Numbered from the stretch's first letter, positions 1 through 8,437 are shown. The stretch: DNA of 64,000 nt from Candidatus Pedobacter colombiensis (GCA_029202485.1 CP119313.1:2294001-2358000), one strand, 5' to 3'. Numbers and translations: made by a program. The notes: generated by a model from the sequence alone, not told the origin.

Positions 1-1622
1 ACGTACGAATAATCCCGTTCCCTGGGCTGTATTGAAGGTTGATTAACATACAATACAATAGCTAAGCCAGTGAAAAAGAATAGTAAGAAAACAACCAGGG
101 CATCTTTCTGTTTACGCTTAATATGATAATAAACTCCGATCAGACCTAAAATTAATGGCAACGCATATAATGGAGTATAAGTTATGCCATTAACTACTGA
201 TTTTGGCAGATGTCTGCCACCGTCGAAGATACCGCTTGTCCAGTTACCATCAATGCCACCACTATCTGTTTGTCCATCATTGTCATTATAACGCCCCACA
301 AAATTCCACAAAAAGTATCGCCAATACATTTGGTTCATCTGCCAGCTAAACATCCATTTCATGTTCTCTACAAAGTTTGGAGATTTATCATCAGGAATCT
401 GCAACCAGGCTTTATAAAACTGAACATCCTGTGGACTGGTACTATACATACGCGGTAAAAAGGTAGTACGATCGTAAACCGACTCAATCTTGCGTCCGGC
501 ATTTTCATACTGTGTTTTTCCTTTTCGGTAAATGATGTCGCCTTCTTTTTGCTCGATAATTTTCGAATCATAATATGGGCCGGTTAACAGTGGATTTTCT
601 CCGTATTGGATCCGGTTAAGGTAACCATATAGCGTAAATGCATTATCAGGATGAGAGTTATTCAAATGAGGATTTGCAGCAGCCCTGATAGGGATATAAG
701 CAAATGAACCATAGCCAAAATAAATGAAGGCAATACACAATAGCGCCAGGTTAAGCTTTGGTTTTTTATTTCGGATGCTATATACAATACCCCATACAAT
801 CGCTGCAACAAGTAATAATATAAAGAAAAATGCACCAGTACCAAAGCTCAAACCAAGTGAATTCACAAAGAAAAGGTCAAAATATGCAGCAAGTTTTATA
901 GTATATCCCCGGATGCCATACTGTACAAAACCCAGTATTGCAACCCCGGTTAGGAAAGCCCAAATACCATTTTTTACAGTGATGTTTTTACTCCTTCGGA
1001 AGAAATACACCATTGCGATTGCCGGAATAGTTAACAAGTTCAGTAAATGAATACCTATGGACAGTCCCATGATGTAAGCAATGAAAACAAGCCACTTATC
1101 AGACCGGGGCTCATCAGCAACAGCTTCCCACTTTAATATTGCCCAGAATACAATGGCCGTACACATGGAAGATAAGGCGAATACGATGGTTTCGACAGCC
1201 GAAAACCAGAACGTATCAGTGTAGGTAAATGCCAAAGCGCCAACCAGACCAGACCCCATAATCAGGATAAGATTTAACTGATCAACATCGTCACCGCGTT
1301 TATTGAGGAGCAGCTTTTTTGCAAGTGCAGTTATCGTCCAGAACAAAAACATAATGGTTACACCACTAGCTATTGCTGAGCCCATATTCATAAAGTAAGC
1401 TACCTTAGTTTCATCACCGAGTGACAACAGCGAAAACATTTTACCTAACATGGCAAATACAGGATATCCGGGTTGATGGGCTATCTGTAAGCGATAAGCG
1501 CATGAAATGAACTCGCCACAATCCCAAAAACTTACGGAAGGCTCTAAGGTTAAAATGTAGGTAGTAGAAGCGATAACGAAACAAAGCCAACCTAACAGAT
1601 TATTGATTTTTTTGTATTGCAT
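1..1622 (-). CDS. DUF2723 (GT117-type) membrane glycosyltransferase, 3' end cut by window edge
   Basis: About 540 codons are open from an ATG at 1622 down to position 1 with no stop, so the C-terminus lies outside the window. The N-terminus reads MQYKKINNLLGWLCFVIAST, a first membrane segment, followed by a loop with FWDCGEFISCAYRLQ and HQPGYP, the signature of the DUF2723 family. Many further hydrophobic segments follow. DUF2723 includes human TMEM260, a protein O-mannosyltransferase (CAZy GT117). By family knowledge this is a polyprenyl-sugar-dependent glycosyltransferase of the inner membrane, probably glycosylating secreted proteins. The loop with acidic DCGE is the expected catalytic region. 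Donor and acceptor cannot be read from the sequence. Confidence 0.88.
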   Translation of the reverse strand, partial: MQYKKINNLLGWLCFVIASTTYILTLEPSVSFWDCGEFISCAYRLQIAHQPGYPVFAMLGKMFSLLSLGDETKVAYFMNMGSAIASGVTIMFLFWTITALAKKLLLNKRGDDVDQLNLILIMGSGLVGALAFTYTDTFWFSAVETIVFALSSMCTAIVFWAILKWEAVADEPRSDKWLVFIAYIMGLSIGIHLLNLLTIPAIAMVYFFRRSKNITVKNGIWAFLTGVAILGFVQYGIRGYTIKLAAYFDLFFVNSLGLSFGTGAFFFILLLVAAIVWGIVYSIRNKKPKLNLALLCIAFIYFGYGSFAYIPIRAAANPHLNNSHPDNAFTLYGYLNRIQYGENPLLTGPYYDSKIIEQKEGDIIYRKGKTQYENAGRKIESVYDRTTFLPRMYSTSPQDVQFYKAWLQIPDDKSPNFVENMKWMFSWQMNQMYWRYFLWNFVGRYNDNDGQTDSGGIDGNWTSGIFDGGRHLPKSVVNGITYTPLYALPLILGLIGVYYHIKRKQKDALVVFLLFFFTGLAIVLYVNQPSIQPRERDYSY

Positions 1623-1752
1623 TTATAAAGGTTTTTTTATGCCAGTTTAAATATCAGTATTTTATAGTTAACTATTAAAGAAACTATACCACATTAAAAA
1701 ATTCTAATGTGTAATTAACTCAGGTTACGCGGTAAAAGCCGAATATTCGGAA

Positions 1753-1781
1753 TTGCATTTTTAAATAATTTCCTACTTTTA
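1753..1781 (+). promoter_or_regulatory. Candidate promoter of the Cys-rich protein gene (TTG-N18-TACTTTTA)
   Basis: TTG at 1753-1755, an 18-nt spacer, then TACTTTTA at 1774-1781, one base off the TAnnTTTG consensus. Only 4 nt (1782-1785) separate the box from the GTG start at 1786. The geometry equals that of the SRP RNA promoter in this window, so the transcript may begin at the start codon. Confidence 0.5.
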
Positions 1782-1785
1782 CATC

Positions 1786-2097
1786 GTGAAACTATTTGCA
1801 TTCCTATTATCCATTTTCGTGCTTTTTCTGACCACAGTGCCTTGTTGTGCTTTGGAAGGTAACAAGAGGCATCAAGAAGAGCAGAAGCAGAAGAATTGCG
1901 ATGAAAATGAAAAAGACTGCTGTAAGTGCTGTTCACCATTTTATGTTTGTGGTACGTGCGTCGGTTTTACAATAAATGTCTGTTCGGCTGTTACCTTTGC
2001 AGTAGTTTTAAAACCGGTTCTACATGGTAGTATTTATCTTCCTATAGAACTTAGCCAAAGTTTTTCGGTAATCTGGCAGCCGCCTAAATTAAGTTAA
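1786..2097 (+). CDS. Small secreted Cys-rich protein (DUF6660-like), GTG start
   Basis: A 103-residue protein with an N-terminal hydrophobic signal segment (about residues 1-22) and ten cysteines, at 20, 21, 38, 45, 46, 48, 49, 55, 58 and 66. The cluster DCCKCCSPFYVCGTC is followed by a hydrophobic stretch (about 58-77). Short Cys-rich secreted proteins of this kind (DUF6660-type, assigned from memory) often sit directly upstream of TonB-dependent receptors in Bacteroidota. Here the receptor starts 59 nt downstream on the same strand. The start is GTG, since no ATG gives the signal peptide. Inference: a periplasmic or outer-membrane metal-handling partner of the receptor. Function is not established. 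Confidence 0.72.
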   Translation: MKLFAFLLSIFVLFLTTVPCCALEGNKRHQEEQKQKNCDENEKDCCKCCSPFYVCGTCVGFTINVCSAVTFAVVLKPVLHGSIYLPIELSQSFSVIWQPPKLS

Positions 2098-2156
2098 TTT
2101 TTATTACAGTCTCTTTTAGACTGATTTTATTGGAATTACTTAATTACAAATACAAC

Positions 2157-4337
2157 ATGAAGAAATTAGTTGTGCTTATTGCAGTACTGTTTTTTACAGC
2201 TGCTGTCTATGCCCAAAATACTTATAAAGCGGTCATCAAAGACGCAAAAACAAAACAAATTATCCCCGGAGTCACCGTAAAGATATATGGATCAAATATA
2301 GGCTCAGTTTCGGGTGCTGACGGATTGGTTACCTTAAATAATATACCCTCCGGCAAGCAGGTTATCCAGTTCAGTTACGTTGGTTTTAAAACCGAAACAG
2401 ATACTTTAATTTTTCCATTGGTACAAGCTGTACCATTGGAGATTAATCTTGAAACTGCTGAAGATGGCGAAAAGCTTGACGAAGTTATGGTTTCAGCAAC
2501 AAGAAGTAGCAGGACTATAGCCAATATCCCTACCAGAATAGAAGTGATATCTGGCGAAGAATTAGAAGAAAAGGGTAATATGAAACCCGGCGATATACGT
2601 ATGTTACTCGCAGAAAGCACAGGCATTCAAACACAACAAACTTCTGCAATTAGTGGAAATTCCAGTATCCGTATTCAAGGGCTGGATGGGAAATATACAC
2701 AAATCATTCGCGATGGATTTCCTTTGTATTCAGGATTTTCAGGCGGATTGGGTTTACTCCAGACAGCCCCTTTAGATTTACAACAGGTAGAAGTCATTAA
2801 AGGTTCATCATCAACACTATATGGTGGTGGGGCTATAGCTGGCTTGGTAAATCTTGTCTCGAAGAAGCCAACAGATAAACGCCAACTCAATTTTCTTTTG
2901 AATGGAACTTCTGCTTTGGGACTTGATTTGAGTAGTTTCTATGCACAGAAATTTAAAAAAGTGGGCGCTACAATATATGCGGCTTATAATCATGGAACTG
3001 CCTATGATCCATCTGGTATTGGCTTAACTGCTATTCCTAAATTTGACCGCTTTACATTGAATCCTAAATTATTCATCTATTTTAATGAAGGTACTACACT
3101 TTCGGCCGCACTAAATACAACAATTGAAAAGCGAATAGGAGGCGATCTTGAATATATTAAAGGACATGGTAATGCGGCAAATAGTTACTTTGAAGAAAAC
3201 AAAACCCAGCGGTACAGTACACAAGTAGAATTGGGCCATAAATTGAATGATAAAGAAAAGTTAGTTTTTCGTAATTCGATAAGCTACTATGATCGTGTTA
3301 TTGGATTACCCGATTATCGTTTTTCAGGCTTACAGGTATCAACCTATACGGAAGCAAATTATTCACATAAAGCTGAAAGAGCGGATTGGGTATTAGGTGT
3401 TAACCTCCTCTCTGATCATTTTAAAGAGCATAAGAATAGCGATTTTGCATTAAGAAGTTACAACTACACTACTCTCGGTGTTTTTGCGCAAAACACTTTG
3501 AACCTAACGGAAAAGTTTACGATTGAATCCGGTATTCGTGGAGATTACCATAATGACTATGGTTTTTTCTTTTTACCTAAGGTTTCCGCTTTATGGAAAA
3601 TCAATGAACATTTCTCAACCCGCTTAGGTGGTGGATTGGGATATAAAGCCCCCAGTGTATTCACTGAAGATGCTGAGCGTATTCAATTCAGAAATGTGCT
3701 CCCAATTGACGTAGCAAACACAAAAGCTGAACGTTCTTATGGAGCCAATTATGATGTGAACTACCGTACAAGCTTATTCGACGATAAAGTTGGATTTAGT
3801 ATCAACCAGATGTTCTTTTACACCCGTATTAATAATCCAATACTGCTTGCCCCGACTACAATGGGTGATTTAGCCTATATCCAGCCAAATGGGAGATTGG
3901 ACACCAAAGGCATGGAAACTAATGCAAAGATTACTTATGATGATTTCAAACTATTTATCGGATACACCTTTGCAGATGTTAACCAACAGGCCAATAATAG
4001 TGCTACAGTTTATCCATTGGTTTCTAAACACCGCCTAAACAATATCCTCATGTACGAAATTGAAGATAAATGGAAAATTGGCGCTGAAGCTTATTACTTT
4101 AGTAAGCAAAGATTGAATGATGGAACAGTAGGAAAAAGCTATTGGACAGCTGGCTTAATGATCGAAAAGATATGGGAACGTTTTTCCATTTTCGTCAATT
4201 TTGAAAATCTAACAGATACTCGTCAAACAAAGTTTGATACAATTTATACCGGATCAATTACAAATCCTGTTTTTAGGGATATTTATGCGCCTGTCGACGG
4301 ATTTATTGTCAATGGGGGGATTAAATTTAAATTGTAA
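2157..4337 (+). CDS. TonB-dependent outer membrane receptor with CarboxypepD_reg-like domain
   Basis: A 726-residue protein starting at the internal ATG (MKKLVVLIAVLFFTAAVYAQ), which gives a clean signal peptide; an in-frame ATG nine codons upstream adds only a non-signal extension. A CarboxypepD_reg-like beta domain spans about residues 20-100. A plug domain follows, about 110-230, with VMVSATRSSRTIANIPTRIE and STLYGGGAIAGLVNLVSKKP. The rest is the 22-strand barrel, ending in the aromatic-poor but typical VNGGIKFKL. The size matches siderophore/metal-type receptors rather than the roughly 1000-residue SusC type. It would import a bound metal or small ligand with TonB-ExbBD. No SusD partner is present; the only companion is the Cys-rich gene upstream. 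Substrate unknown, metal or siderophore likely. Confidence 0.92.
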   Translation: MKKLVVLIAVLFFTAAVYAQNTYKAVIKDAKTKQIIPGVTVKIYGSNIGSVSGADGLVTLNNIPSGKQVIQFSYVGFKTETDTLIFPLVQAVPLEINLETAEDGEKLDEVMVSATRSSRTIANIPTRIEVISGEELEEKGNMKPGDIRMLLAESTGIQTQQTSAISGNSSIRIQGLDGKYTQIIRDGFPLYSGFSGGLGLLQTAPLDLQQVEVIKGSSSTLYGGGAIAGLVNLVSKKPTDKRQLNFLLNGTSALGLDLSSFYAQKFKKVGATIYAAYNHGTAYDPSGIGLTAIPKFDRFTLNPKLFIYFNEGTTLSAALNTTIEKRIGGDLEYIKGHGNAANSYFEENKTQRYSTQVELGHKLNDKEKLVFRNSISYYDRVIGLPDYRFSGLQVSTYTEANYSHKAERADWVLGVNLLSDHFKEHKNSDFALRSYNYTTLGVFAQNTLNLTEKFTIESGIRGDYHNDYGFFFLPKVSALWKINEHFSTRLGGGLGYKAPSVFTEDAERIQFRNVLPIDVANTKAERSYGANYDVNYRTSLFDDKVGFSINQMFFYTRINNPILLAPTTMGDLAYIQPNGRLDTKGMETNAKITYDDFKLFIGYTFADVNQQANNSATVYPLVSKHRLNNILMYEIEDKWKIGAEAYYFSKQRLNDGTVGKSYWTAGLMIEKIWERFSIFVNFENLTDTRQTKFDTIYTGSITNPVFRDIYAPVDGFIVNGGIKFKL

Positions 4338-4375
4338 GGCTCCAGTTAAAGAGATTACGGTTCTGCAACAAGAAA

Positions 4376-4407
4376 AGGAGAGGGGCACACTTGTGTGATC
4401 CTTTCCT
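4376..4407. terminator. Bidirectional hairpin between convergent genes
   Basis: A long imperfect stem with core CACAC-TT-GTGTG, extended by an AGGAGAGGGG / ATCCTTTCCT arm pairing with G-U pairs and one mismatch. It lies between the TonB receptor stop (4337) and the end of the converging DUF6266 gene (4410), so it probably terminates both. Confidence 0.65.
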
Positions 4408-4409
4408 AT

Positions 4410-5039
4410 TTAAAGTACGCCAACATAAACACTATCTCCAACTATCTTCCCATTGCCCGAATTGAAGTTCATGTAACAATGTAGGGTTTGGTTGAAGTAA
4501 TGTGCAGGTATTTCGATAGTATAACTTTTTGCGTACCTGTTAACCGCGTTTAATAAAATAATGGCACTTCCCTCTGATGGACAATACACCAGAAAACTGG
4601 CCAGATCTGTAAACTGGCAATAGGCCGATTGGTTTTGTGGCAACCACCTAAAGGTTATTTTTTCTCCCTCCATTACCAACTGCGGCATTTCCGGTGCAAC
4701 GATATGCCCTCTGCTGTATATTATTTTTGGATAGTTGATCAGCCATGCTTCTCCATCCTTAACAAATGCATGTTTATAATTGTAAGAGAAGGCTGCATTT
4801 ACCTCGGTATTATGCTTTACGTATTGGTTAAAGCCGATATTGACCAGTTTGTCTATCGTACTCAAAAAGCCATTCAGTAAGCCGAGTTTAACTTGCGTTT
4901 CAAGTTGCTTTGATGTTGCCGGTTTCGTACTTTTATGAGGTAGAGCAGAAATCAGGTTCTGTCCCATATGGCGGCGGCCAATTGCCGGTCCTAGTTTCTT
5001 GCGAAAGCCACCTAGTATCCCTGATTTTAATATACCCAT
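4410..5039 (-). CDS. DUF6266 family protein, second of a tandem pair
   Basis: A 209-residue protein. The N-terminus MGILKSGILGGFRKKLGPAI, then NLISALPHKSTKPATSKQLE and a stretch ending in LVNIGFNQY, has the layout of DUF6266: a Gly-rich start, then T-x2-Q-L, then a hydrophobic helix with GF. The C-terminal half (about 100-209) is beta-rich. There is no signal peptide or membrane segment. It starts 2 nt after the stop of the upstream DUF6266 gene, so the two are co-transcribed and probably translationally coupled. The family has no known function; the pairing suggests a hetero- or homo-oligomer. Confidence 0.8.
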   Translation of the reverse strand: MGILKSGILGGFRKKLGPAIGRRHMGQNLISALPHKSTKPATSKQLETQVKLGLLNGFLSTIDKLVNIGFNQYVKHNTEVNAAFSYNYKHAFVKDGEAWLINYPKIIYSRGHIVAPEMPQLVMEGEKITFRWLPQNQSAYCQFTDLASFLVYCPSEGSAIILLNAVNRYAKSYTIEIPAHYFNQTLHCYMNFNSGNGKIVGDSVYVGVL

Positions 5040-5041
5040 GT

Positions 5042-5710
5042 TCAGGATTTTAATTGTGAATCTTCAGGAGCGTCTGAATTAAAACTCCCCATATAAGTGC
5101 TGTTTGCCAGTTGCTTTCTGTTGGCAGCGATAAACGATATATAGGTCTCCATGTATTCTCCTTGTAAACTAGGCGGAATTTCCAGTACATCACTGCCGGA
5201 TAATCTGCTGTTACCAAAAAGTGTATAAAAAACCTTTTCCCTTTTCGGAAAATAAGCCAGCATCATCACCTGATCTGTAGCTTCCGGCCAGGGCATTTCA
5301 GGGTTGGTATCCCAGTTGTACTGAAGGCCTGCTTCAGTTGGCATCACCTGACAGTTTTGGACAGGTTTAAGTGGTCCTTTACTCACCAGGAGCTGATCGT
5401 AGGCAATTTTTAAATTAGGATAGGTGCCCATGATGATATTCTTTTTGTTGGATTTAACAGCTTGATTAAAAGCATTGTCCCTGGCCGAAATCGCCTCAAC
5501 ACCAAATCCGATATTGATAAAATCCAGTAAACGACGCAGTAGCAGACTGGACAATTTGGTTTCTAGCCTGGATTTTAGCTGCAATTCGGTAGGTGGTTTG
5601 GTGGTTACACCAATTTCACGCGATACATTTTTACCATTGAGCATGTAGTAAACAATATTACCTAATTTACCTTTGTGGTTACCACCTGGGCCATTTTCTG
5701 TGATTGCCAT
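5042..5710 (-). CDS. DUF6266 family protein, first of a tandem pair
   Basis: A 222-residue protein beginning MAITENGPGGNHKGKLGNIV, followed by NVSREIGVTTKPPTELQLKS and LLDFINIGFGVE. It shares the same order of motifs with the downstream gene but is clearly diverged, so the pair is an old duplication. It is predicted soluble, with no signal peptide and an Asp/Ser-rich C-terminal tail. The ATG at 5710 is followed by a full-length family N-terminus. The upstream intergenic region carries a striking nested inverted-repeat element (5829-5970). Function unknown. Confidence 0.8.
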   Translation of the reverse strand: MAITENGPGGNHKGKLGNIVYYMLNGKNVSREIGVTTKPPTELQLKSRLETKLSSLLLRRLLDFINIGFGVEAISARDNAFNQAVKSNKKNIIMGTYPNLKIAYDQLLVSKGPLKPVQNCQVMPTEAGLQYNWDTNPEMPWPEATDQVMMLAYFPKREKVFYTLFGNSRLSGSDVLEIPPSLQGEYMETYISFIAANRKQLANSTYMGSFNSDAPEDSQLKS

Positions 5711-6069
5711 AATTTATTTTATTAATTAATGACTTATATAAGAGCTTGTTACTAAAGATAGGGCTTAAAATATATCGGCCCAATAGCACGATTTATAATG
5801 ACAAAAGTATGACTATTGATAAATTACAGGTAAAATCAAGTACTAAAATACCCTTACAATACCCTTGGAATACGGTTGCAATACCATATGGGGTATTGCA
5901 ACCGTATTCCAAGGGTAGCTTAACGGTAAGTCAAGGGTAAATTAATTCAGGTGTCAACCTTGATTTTACCAATAATCAAACAGTTAGTAATATGAAAGTG
6001 TCTTATACTGTGTCCTATACTTGCACGCACACCATTTCTAAATTGATGAGGCTTGTGATTAAAATAGGA
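5711..6069. other. Gene-free interval holding the nested inverted repeat
   Basis: No convincing gene lies in these 359 bases. A 65-codon open frame crosses them but is only a read-through of the palindrome. The region must hold the promoter of the DUF6266 pair; I could not pick a clear TAnnTTTG box for it. Confidence 0.6.
5829..5970. repeat. 142-bp element: outer 12-bp inverted repeats around a 26-bp-arm palindrome
   Basis: Outer arms GGTAAAATCAAG (5829-5840) and CTTGATTTTACC (5959-5970) are perfect inverted repeats. Nested inside is a perfect 26-bp inverted repeat, 5860-5885 and 5892-5917, with a 6-nt loop (5886-5891). Extra AAGGGTA/TACCCTT copies flank the inner stem at about 5849-5856 and 5933-5939. 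No T-run follows the inner stem on either strand, so it is not a classic intrinsic terminator. I see no clear target-site duplication. It could be a MITE-like insertion, a recombination or protein-binding site, or a structured RNA. Confidence 0.85.
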
Positions 6070-6429
6070 TTACTGTGTTAGCCTTGCAATTGCTTCTTCA
6101 GCGCTATCTACAAAATTCACTTGTTTGCCTTTATTACTTTCATAAATAAAGTCTTTAATGCTTTTACGCTGGTATTTGCTGAAATCACCAACAATAGCCA
6201 GACGTACCCTGTAATTGGAGAATTTTTGAAGGATTTCTCCTGCAATACCATTTTTCAGGTCAAAAAAATCGGCGCTAATGTTTTGCTCCTGAAGGATGAT
6301 TTTGTCGAAATCCTGATAGTACAGATCAACCAATAGCTGTAATCCTTCTTCTGTGCTTTTTATCAAGGTTTCATCAGAAACAACTTCTGCTATTCTTGTT
6401 TCCCCGGTTTGGTGTATTTCTATATTCAT
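6070..6429 (-). CDS. DUF4180 domain protein
   Basis: A 119-residue protein starting MNIEIHQTGETRIAEVVSDE, matching the size and start of DUF4180 proteins. The middle reads DLYYQDFDKIILQEQNISAD and the C-terminal part VRLAIVGDFSKYQRKSIKDF, giving an alpha/beta fold similar to STAS-like domains. An in-frame ATG at 6453 is rejected because a perfect -7 box (TATGTTTG, 6447-6454) overlaps it. Cytoplasmic; function unknown. It is followed by the DUF6266 promoter region, with no sign of an operon. Confidence 0.82.
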   Translation of the reverse strand: MNIEIHQTGETRIAEVVSDETLIKSTEEGLQLLVDLYYQDFDKIILQEQNISADFFDLKNGIAGEILQKFSNYRVRLAIVGDFSKYQRKSIKDFIYESNKGKQVNFVDSAEEAIARLTQ

Positions 6430-6446
6430 TCGGATTTCTTTTGAAC

Positions 6447-6454
6447 CAAACATA
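6447..6454 (-). promoter_or_regulatory. -7 box of the DUF4180 gene
   Basis: TATGTTTG on the minus strand, an exact TAnnTTTG match. With a transcription start about 5 nt downstream, the leader is about 12 nt before the ATG at 6429. No good -33 TTG is visible. Confidence 0.4.
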
Positions 6455-6516
6455 AAAGGAAAAATTCACTTTTTTTAAATGAAACTTATATTGTATTTTA
6501 GTTTTTCAATAAACCG

Positions 6517-7659
6517 ATGAATAAGATTTTATGCTGGCAGTTAGTTTTATCATTTTGCGTCTTGACCGTCTATGGACAAGTTAAAACACGAGTATCACTC
6601 GCAAAAGACGTAAACAATATTTTCGAGAAGTGGAATAAAAACGAATCGCCTGGCTATGCAATTGGCATTGTTAAAGGGGATAAAATGATCTTTTCAGCTA
6701 ACTATGGCCTTGCCAACCTTGACTACAATTTACCAATTACAAGCAGCTCTGCTTTCGATATTGCATCAGTCTCCAAGCAATTTACTGCAGCTTGTATTGC
6801 GCTGCTGATTATGGATAAAAAAATCGATCTGGAAACGCCAGCCGAACGTTTTATTCCCGAACTGGCAAAATACAATGATACGATCCGTATTAAACATTTA
6901 TTATACAATACCAGCGGTATTCCGGATTATCCGGGGTTACAAAGAAAGAATGGTCTATCCTGGGTTACCTTTAATTATTTTACAATTGACGAATGTATCA
7001 GAACCTCTTTGGCGAATGATACCCTTAGCTTTAAGTCGGGAATGAAATGGGATTATTGCAATGTTAATTTTATGCTGCTCACCAAAATCGTTGAAAAGGT
7101 AAGCGGTATGCCATTTTCTGAATTTGCGAGGCTAAAGTTGTTTGAACCATTGGGTATGAAGCATACGCTTGTCAATGATGATAATACCGAAATCATCCCT
7201 AATAGGGTAACGCCTTATAACCCGCGCAACAAAGCATATGTAGATGCCTATAACAAAGAGGGTATCCATGTCAACCAAGGGAGTGGATGGTTGCAGCACC
7301 CGCGAAATTCTCCACATTATGGTGGCAGTGGTGTTGTCACTTCTGTTAATGACTTTGCCTTATGGGAGGTAAACTTTAGCACTAGGAAATTCGGAGGCAA
7401 TGAATTTTATGATTTAATGCATCTTAAACTTAATTTCCCGCATGGACGTAATAACCAGGCTTTCGGTCTTTATACAGAAAAGTATAATGGTCGAACATTT
7501 TGGGCTTGGGATGGCGGCGATTTTGGTATCAGTTCACAGGCAATGTATTTTCCAGATAAAAAAATTGCAATCATGGTCTTGTCTAACATGGGTAATGGTA
7601 ACGCCGCAGAAAAAACCATTGAAATTGCTGATGTATTAATTAAAACAGGCTTATTATAA
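6517..7659 (+). CDS. Secreted serine hydrolase, beta-lactamase/PBP-like (class C fold)
   Basis: A 380-residue protein with a signal peptide (cleavage after about residue 20, VYG-Q). The catalytic S-x-x-K motif is S84-V-S-K87 within FDIASVSKQFTAA. The second motif Y-x-N is Y180-C-N182. A third Gly-rich motif, PHYGGSG, lies near residue 270. This is the beta-lactamase-related (Pfam Beta-lactamase) family, which includes penicillin-binding proteins, esterases and D-aminopeptidases; most are not antibiotic-resistance enzymes. It acts in the periplasm. No neighbouring gene suggests a substrate. The single-gene unit ends 3 nt before the convergent methyltransferase gene. Confidence 0.9.
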   Translation: MNKILCWQLVLSFCVLTVYGQVKTRVSLAKDVNNIFEKWNKNESPGYAIGIVKGDKMIFSANYGLANLDYNLPITSSSAFDIASVSKQFTAACIALLIMDKKIDLETPAERFIPELAKYNDTIRIKHLLYNTSGIPDYPGLQRKNGLSWVTFNYFTIDECIRTSLANDTLSFKSGMKWDYCNVNFMLLTKIVEKVSGMPFSEFARLKLFEPLGMKHTLVNDDNTEIIPNRVTPYNPRNKAYVDAYNKEGIHVNQGSGWLQHPRNSPHYGGSGVVTSVNDFALWEVNFSTRKFGGNEFYDLMHLKLNFPHGRNNQAFGLYTEKYNGRTFWAWDGGDFGISSQAMYFPDKKIAIMVLSNMGNGNAAEKTIEIADVLIKTGLL

Positions 7660-7662
7660 ATG

Positions 7663-8385
7663 TTACTTTATTCCACCGAAAGCTGCGAAACAAGAGTTTT
7701 TATGCAGTACTTCCGTGGTTTTAAATCCTACTTTATTTAACAAATTAAGCTGATAATTTAAGGAACGCGGGGTATCCTCGTAGTCAATATAATCAAATAC
7801 TTTTTGTGCGTATTCCTTACCACCCAGCTTTTCGAGGTAAGCTCTGTATTTATCTTGAAAAAGCTTATTCAGCTGCTGGAAGTCATGCGTAATTAAGTCA
7901 GAAATCCAGATGCTACCACCCGGTTTAAGCGCTTTGTAGACTTTGGTAAAAACTAGCTCCCAATCCTCATCGGTACGTAAATGGTGGAAAGTGGCAGCAG
8001 CCAACACAATATCAAAATGGTTATCCGGTAAATTAAGGTTACGCATATCATTTTGTATGATCGTTATCTTGCCATTTGTTTTTTCTGCTGCCCTTTCTTT
8101 TGCTCTAATTAACATCGGCATACTCAAATCATTCAATGTACAATTCAATTCAGGAATTTTACTAAGCATTTTTAAAGTATAATTACCTGCGCCACAACCT
8201 ATATCAAGCAATTCTTTTGCATGAGGCGTAATATACTTTGCTGCCTCGGTGCATAATTCCATGGTAAGTGGAGCGTCGATGGTGGTTTGTTGTCCGTCTT
8301 CAAGATTTGAAAAGCGTTCAACATCATGATCAAACCGAACCTTAACCTCTTCGTTAGTAGCTTTTTGAGAATATGCTGTTTTCAT
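7663..8385 (-). CDS. Class I SAM-dependent methyltransferase
   Basis: A 240-residue cytoplasmic protein. SAM-binding motif I is LLDIGCGAGNYT (about residues 59-70), with an acidic motif near TLNDLSMPM, motif FDIVLAAATFHHL, and LKPGGSIWISDL after it. These belong to the methyltransf_25/UbiE-like fold; the substrate is unknown. It is transcribed divergently from a LysR-type regulator, with a palindrome in the shared 95-bp gap, the usual layout of a LysR target gene. A role in detoxifying a small molecule sensed by that regulator is plausible but inferred. Confidence 0.9.
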   Translation of the reverse strand: MKTAYSQKATNEEVKVRFDHDVERFSNLEDGQQTTIDAPLTMELCTEAAKYITPHAKELLDIGCGAGNYTLKMLSKIPELNCTLNDLSMPMLIRAKERAAEKTNGKITIIQNDMRNLNLPDNHFDIVLAAATFHHLRTDEDWELVFTKVYKALKPGGSIWISDLITHDFQQLNKLFQDKYRAYLEKLGGKEYAQKVFDYIDYEDTPRSLNYQLNLLNKVGFKTTEVLHKNSCFAAFGGIK

Positions 8386-8405
8386 ATTTTAGTTATTTTG
8401 TTTGT

Positions 8406-8413
8406 CAAAACTA
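8406..8413 (-). promoter_or_regulatory. -7 box of the methyltransferase gene
   Basis: TAGTTTTG on the minus strand, an exact TAnnTTTG match about 20 nt upstream of the ATG. A -33 TTG at the right distance is missing; the LysR-type palindrome lies just upstream instead, consistent with an activator-dependent promoter. Confidence 0.45.
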
Positions 8414-8437
8414 ATGGCTTTTACCATATTTGAAAAA

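Noticed and set aside
724..1050. 108-codon plus-strand open frame
   Set aside because: It lies antisense inside the DUF2723 gene, whose reading frame is clearly the coding one.
5860..5917. Retron or intrinsic terminator explanation for the inner palindrome
   Set aside because: No reverse transcriptase gene nearby and no T-run beside the stem on either strand.
5746..5940. 64-codon open frame on the plus strand
   Set aside because: It merely reads through the palindromic element and has no ribosome site or recognisable domain.
6517..7659. Antibiotic-resistance beta-lactamase
   Set aside because: Only general class C-fold motifs (SxxK, YxN) are present, as in many peptidases and esterases; nothing specific to a resistance enzyme.
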